64,000 nt of DNA, taken from contig NZ_JAACJE010000001.1 in NCBI RefSeq assembly GCF_010020825.1, positions 1,550,001 through 1,614,000 on the forward strand, read 5' to 3'. The notes beneath the pieces are model-generated. The model did no database searches. It saw only the letters and a list, made by a program, of their open reading frames with translations, and had not been told where the DNA came from. The translations under genes and the position numbers were made by a program. Source of the DNA: Acidovorax sp. 210-6. GTDB lineage: Bacteria; Pseudomonadota; Gammaproteobacteria; Burkholderiales; Burkholderiaceae_C. Positions 60,763 through 64,000 of this stretch are shown one piece after another. Numbering within the stretch: the first letter of the stretch is position 1; each line of letters begins with the position of its first letter.

Positions 60763-61464
60763 GTGCCCGAAAAGCATCTTTCTTCGCAGTTCGACAGCGA
60801 ACTCAACGGCGTTTCCACCCGCGTGATGGAAATGGGGGGGCTGGTCGAGTCCCAGATCCGCCACGCCATCTATGCACTGTCCCAGTTCAGTCTGGAATCG
60901 GTGGACCAGGTGCTGGCCATCGAGGAGCGCGTGAACGCCATGGAGGTCGAGATTGACCACGACCTCTCCACCATCATCGCCCGGCGCCAGCCCACGGCGC
61001 GCGATCTGCGCCTGTTGCTGGCGTTCTCCAAGGCGACGGCCAATCTGGAGCGCATGGGCGACGAGGCGAGCAAGATGGCGCGCATGGTGCGCTCCATCAT
61101 CGAGGGCGGAGCGCCCCGGTCGCTGCCCACGGGCGATCTGCGTCTTGCGGCGGACCTGGCATCGGGGCAATTGCGCAAGGCACTTGACGCCTTTGCTCGC
61201 CTGGACGTCAAGATGGCCGTGGCCATCCTGAAGGAGGACGATCTGATCGACCAGGAGTTCGGCGGATTCGTGCGCAAGCTCATCACCTACATGATGGAAG
61301 ACGCGCGCACCATCTCGCCCAGCCTGGATCTGTTGTTCCTGGCCAAGGCCATTGAGCGCATTGGCGATCACTCCAAGAACATCGCTGAACTGATCATTTA
61401 CCTCGTCAAGGGCATGGATGTGCGTCACACTTCCCTGGGCGATATCGAATCGGCCGTGCTGTAA
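60763..61464 (+). CDS. phoU: Phosphate signalling protein PhoU
   Basis: Links the Pst transporter to PhoR and keeps the Pho system off when phosphate is plentiful. The 233-residue all-helical protein has two PhoU repeats, each with a metal-binding motif: LERMGDEASKMARM near residue 90 and IERIGDHSKNIAEL near 200. The GTG at 60763 is the start because GAGGAGG lies 5-7 bp upstream. phoB follows after 18 bp. Confidence 0.97.
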   Translation: MPEKHLSSQFDSELNGVSTRVMEMGGLVESQIRHAIYALSQFSLESVDQVLAIEERVNAMEVEIDHDLSTIIARRQPTARDLRLLLAFSKATANLERMGDEASKMARMVRSIIEGGAPRSLPTGDLRLAADLASGQLRKALDAFARLDVKMAVAILKEDDLIDQEFGGFVRKLITYMMEDARTISPSLDLLFLAKAIERIGDHSKNIAELIIYLVKGMDVRHTSLGDIESAVL

Positions 61465-61482
61465 ACGGGTCTGCGCGACACC

Positions 61483-62190
61483 ATGAGAAAACTACCCCGA
61501 GTCCTGATCGTCGAGGATGAGCCGGCCATTGCCGAGCTGATTGCCGTCAACCTGCGCCACAACGGATTCCAGCCTTTCTGGGCCGAGGACGGTGACAGCG
61601 CCCAGCGCGAGCTGGATGCGGTGTTGCCCGATGTGATTCTTCTGGACTGGATGCTGCCCGGCCAAAGCGGGTTGGCGCTGGCACGCAAATGGCGCGCCGA
61701 CAGCCGCACCAAGCCTGTGCCCATCCTCATGCTCACGGCGCGCGGTGATGAACCCGACAAGATCGCCGGGCTCGATGCCGGGGCCGATGACTACATCACC
61801 AAGCCCTTCTCGACCCAGGAGCTGCTGGCGCGCATCCGCGCGGTGCTGCGCCGCCGGGCCCCCGAGCAGGTGACCGACAGCGTGAGCATTGGCGAGCTGG
61901 TGCTCGATGCTGCCACCTACCGCGTGTCCTTCCAGGGGCAGTTGCTCAAGGTGGGGCCGACCGAGTTCAAGCTCTTGCACTACCTCATGAAGCATCCCGA
62001 GCGCGTGCACAGCCGCGCGCAACTGCTCGACAAGGTGTGGGGTGACCATGTGTTCATCGAAGAGCGCACCGTCGATGTGCACGTCAAGCGCTTGCGCGAG
62101 GCGCTGGGCGCTGCGGGTACCATGATCGAGACGGTGCGTGGAGCGGGGTATCGGCTCACCGCCCAACCGCAGGTGCCCATGCGCGCTTGA
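61483..62190 (+). CDS. phoB: Phosphate regulon response regulator PhoB
   Basis: A 235-residue OmpR-type response regulator: receiver domain with phospho-acceptor Asp55 (DVILLDWMLPG), acidic pocket EDE (11-13) and Lys in ITKPFS, then a winged-helix DNA-binding domain (VGPTEFKLLHYLMKHPERV; VDVHVKRLREALG). It binds repeated 7-bp sites of the kind found before olsB, ppk1, the lipoprotein gene and pstS. phoR follows after 132 bp, an unusually wide gap for this pair, which holds an inverted repeat. Confidence 0.98.
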   Translation: MRKLPRVLIVEDEPAIAELIAVNLRHNGFQPFWAEDGDSAQRELDAVLPDVILLDWMLPGQSGLALARKWRADSRTKPVPILMLTARGDEPDKIAGLDAGADDYITKPFSTQELLARIRAVLRRRAPEQVTDSVSIGELVLDAATYRVSFQGQLLKVGPTEFKLLHYLMKHPERVHSRAQLLDKVWGDHVFIEERTVDVHVKRLREALGAAGTMIETVRGAGYRLTAQPQVPMRA

Positions 62191-62285
62191 GGCGTATGCC
62201 CGGCGGAGCTTGTGCTCAGTCGCCGATGGTGCTCGGCGCGGGCATGCCCAGGACTCACGACGCCACGTCAATCGACAACGAACGG

Positions 62286-62303
62286 CTGCGCCATCTGGCG
62301 CAG
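62286..62303 (+). promoter_or_regulatory. Perfect inverted repeat between phoB and phoR
   Basis: CTGCGCCA, TC, TGGCGCAG, followed by TTTCT. It could be a weak terminator or attenuator that lowers phoR relative to phoB, or a protein site. No promoter is evident. Confidence 0.5.
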
Positions 62304-62322
62304 TTTCTAAGGTGCTGCGCGC

Positions 62323-63648
62323 ATGGTTCTGCGTTTTCTGATCTTTCTCTTCTGGCAATTGCTGGGGGGCGCCATCGGCTGGTGGCAGGGTTCTGCCTGG
62401 GGTGCTGCGCTGGGCGCCGCTGTGGCCGCCTGGGTGTGGTTTGTGCTGGACATGTGGCGTGGCGGGCGCATGTTGCGCTGGCTGCGCCAGGGGGATGTGC
62501 AGCGAGGTCTCGAGCTCTACGGACTGTGGGGCGAGGCCGTGGAACGTGTGCGCCGTCTGGTGCGCCAGCAGCAGGATCTGGTGCGGGAGAGCGACAAGCG
62601 CCTGCAGGACATACTGGGCGCCTTGCAGGCTTCACCCAATGGGGTGGTGCTGCTGGATGAGGAAGGGCGCATCGAATGGTGCAACGACACGGCGGCGGAG
62701 CATTTCGGCTTTGATCCGCAGCGCGATGCCCTGCAATCCATCCGTAACCTGGTGCGCGATCCGGAGTTCAATGCTTACCTGGCCGAGCATGACTATGCCC
62801 GTGACGTGGTGCTGGAAGGGCGCGGCAGCACGCCTTCGCGGCCGGTGCGCGTCTCCGTGCATGTGCACACCTATGGCGAGGGCCGTGCCTTGCTGCTGTC
62901 GCGCGATGTCACGGCGCTGGAGCAGGCCGAGGCCATGCGGCGCGACTTCGTCGCCAACGTGTCGCACGAAATCCGCACCCCACTGACCGTGCTGACCGGG
63001 TTTGTCGAGACCTTGCAGACGCTGGACCTCGAAGCCCCCGACCGCGCGCGCTACCTTGCCATGATGGCGCAGCAGGCGGCGCGCATGCAAAGCGTGGTGC
63101 AGGATTTGCTGACGCTGTCGCGCCTGGAGGGCAGCCCTTTGCCGGGCATGGCGGAGTGGACGCCGGTTTCCAGCCTGTTGCAGCGCTGCGAGGAGGAGAG
63201 CCGGGCGCTGTCGGCCCTGCTCACGCAGAACCAGGCCCAGGGCCATGTGCTGGAGTTTGATACCGGCGCCGCCCAGTGGCAGGACATCGCAGGCAGTCCA
63301 GCCGAACTGCAAAGCGCTTTGTCCAACCTCATCAGCAACGCAGTGCGTTACACCCCAGGCGGCGGGCGCATTGTGGTGCGTTGGAAGCGAGCCGCCGATG
63401 GTGGCGCTGTGTTCTCTGTGCAGGACACGGGCCCGGGCATTGCCCCCGAACACATTCCCCGACTGACCGAGCGCTTCTACCGCGTGGATCGCAGCCGCTC
63501 ACGTGAAACGGGAGGCACCGGCCTGGGCCTGGCCATCGTCAAGCATGTGCTGCAGCGCCACGGCGCGAGCCTGGACATCCGCAGCACCCTGGGCAAGGGC
63601 TCCACCTTCAGCGTGCACCTTCCTCCGGCACGCTTGCGCTCGAGCTGA
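62323..63648 (+). CDS. phoR: Phosphate regulon sensor histidine kinase PhoR
   Basis: The inner-membrane kinase that phosphorylates PhoB at low phosphate. The 441 residues begin with two membrane helices (about 3-45), a PAS domain (about 95-200; LQASPNGVVLLDEEGRIEWC), the HisKA helix with His215 in ANVSHEIRTPL, and the ATPase domain with N box (LISNAVRYTPGGG), DTGPGIA and GGTGLGLAIVKHVL. Length fits PhoR. It overlaps the convergent MATE gene by 41 bp. Confidence 0.96.
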   Translation: MVLRFLIFLFWQLLGGAIGWWQGSAWGAALGAAVAAWVWFVLDMWRGGRMLRWLRQGDVQRGLELYGLWGEAVERVRRLVRQQQDLVRESDKRLQDILGALQASPNGVVLLDEEGRIEWCNDTAAEHFGFDPQRDALQSIRNLVRDPEFNAYLAEHDYARDVVLEGRGSTPSRPVRVSVHVHTYGEGRALLLSRDVTALEQAEAMRRDFVANVSHEIRTPLTVLTGFVETLQTLDLEAPDRARYLAMMAQQAARMQSVVQDLLTLSRLEGSPLPGMAEWTPVSSLLQRCEEESRALSALLTQNQAQGHVLEFDTGAAQWQDIAGSPAELQSALSNLISNAVRYTPGGGRIVVRWKRAADGGAVFSVQDTGPGIAPEHIPRLTERFYRVDRSRSRETGGTGLGLAIVKHVLQRHGASLDIRSTLGKGSTFSVHLPPARLRSS

Positions 63649-64000
63649 GCAACGCCCGGCGCAGCATGGCTGCGAAGACCACTGCGGTGACCACCAAAGC
63701 GGCGGCGCTGGCGGCCCAGAAGGGGACGGGGGACGCCAGTGAGGCTACGGGCCCAAACCCATGGTAAGCCCACAGGTAGCCGCCACCCAGGCCCACGCCC
63801 CACAGCATCACGCCATACACCACCAGGGGTGCCAGCGTGATGCGAAAGCAGCGCAGCAAAAAGATGCACAGGGTCTGCACCGCATCTGCCAGGTGGTACA
63901 GCGCCACCCAGCCCAGCAGGCCCGCGGCAGCCATCACCACTTGGGCATCGTTGGAATAGACCGATGCAATCCAGTGATTTGCTATAAAAACAATAGCTGC
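63608..64000 (-). CDS. MATE-family efflux transporter, C-terminal part (start outside window)
   Basis: The frame is open to the window edge, so about 130 C-terminal residues are present. They include the last helices of a NorM/MATE-type multidrug or metabolite exporter: IASVYSNDAQVVMAAA, VALYHLADAVQTLC, and GVMLWGVGLGGGYLWAYH, which is the usual pattern of the penultimate MATE helices. The first codons in the window (AAIVFIANHWI) are encoded by a truncated copy of the dispersed repeat. The gene is convergent with phoR. Confidence 0.8.
   Translation of the reverse strand, partial: AAIVFIANHWIASVYSNDAQVVMAAAGLLGWVALYHLADAVQTLCIFLLRCFRITLAPLVVYGVMLWGVGLGGGYLWAYHGFGPVASLASPVPFWAASAAALVVTAVVFAAMLRRALLSSSASVPEEGAR
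63975..64000 (+). repeat. Dispersed two-hairpin element, copy 9 (cut by window end), inside the MATE gene
   Basis: TGATTTGCTAT, then ATAGCTGC: identical to the first 26 positions of the family except in the loop. The rest lies outside. It is antisense to the MATE gene, whose frame stays open through it. Confidence 0.78.

Noticed and set aside
62187-62660. Open frame between phoB and phoR running into phoR
   Set aside because: Its translation inside phoR is low-quality Arg/Gly/Ala sequence with no family features; phoR in the other frame is certain.

Overview
The window looks like a chromosomal segment of a high-GC betaproteobacterium of the family Comamonadaceae, most like Acidovorax. The evidence is the gene order (the complete rpsB to lpxB block, the rlmE-ftsH-folP-glmM run, a small gene of unknown function between carA and carB), protein details such as FtsH starting [14 protein letters not shown] from a TTG codon, and codon use. 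No prophage, insertion sequence, CRISPR array or rRNA is present. Almost all of it is housekeeping DNA; the unusual content lies in a repeat family and in regulatory sites.

Layout: (1) 1-4.6 kb: the end of a DUF748/AsmA-like gene and a DUF349 gene. (2) 4.6-7.3 kb: two identical tandem tRNA-Leu(CAG) genes on the minus strand, divergent from rnr. (3) 7.3-13.4 kb: hydrolase, AraC-type regulator, nnr, a DadA-like oxidase and an amidase. (4) 13.5-28.5 kb: the conserved translation and envelope cluster rpsB-tsf-pyrH-frr-uppS-cdsA-dxr-rseP-bamA-skp-lpxD-fabZ-lpxA-lpxB-rnhB plus an rRNA methyltransferase. (5) 28.5-35.6 kb: a secreted protein, carA-orf-carB, greA, DUF4149. (6) 35.6-41.2 kb: yhbY-like, rlmE, ftsH, folP, glmM. 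(7) 41.2-48.6 kb: a DMT exporter, a PadR-controlled dienoyl-CoA catabolic pair, the argP/argO regulator-exporter pair, a Crp/Fnr regulator. (8) 48.6-50.5 kb: a soxCD-like pair without other sox genes. (9) 50.6-63.6 kb: a phosphate island: olsB, ppk1, sixA, a histone-like DNA-binding gene, ppx, an MliC-like lipoprotein, pstSCAB, phoU, phoB, phoR, with four good Pho-box arrays. (10) the end of a MATE exporter at the right edge.

The most unusual signal is a dispersed element of about 58 bp with nine recognisable copies (about one per 7 kb). It has two adjacent hairpins: the first is GCTAT/ATAGC; the second is a GC-rich stem whose sequence differs between copies while pairing is kept. It usually ends in GGCCAAAAAT. 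All nine copies touch coding sequence. Three lie at gene ends and carry the stop codon of a neighbouring gene (rnr and the hydrolase, the amidase, the fadH-like gene). Six lie inside open genes (dxr, lpxB, the rRNA methyltransferase, DUF4149, folP, the MATE gene) without breaking the frame, and at least in lpxB and dxr apparently without changing protein length. In-gene copies use rare codons such as ATA and CTA. I do not know a published description of this family.

The phosphate island is coherent: PhoR/PhoB sense low phosphate through PstSCAB-PhoU, and the Pho boxes join transport (pst), polyphosphate synthesis (ppk1), phosphorus-free ornithine lipid synthesis (olsB) and a small lipoprotein into one regulon.
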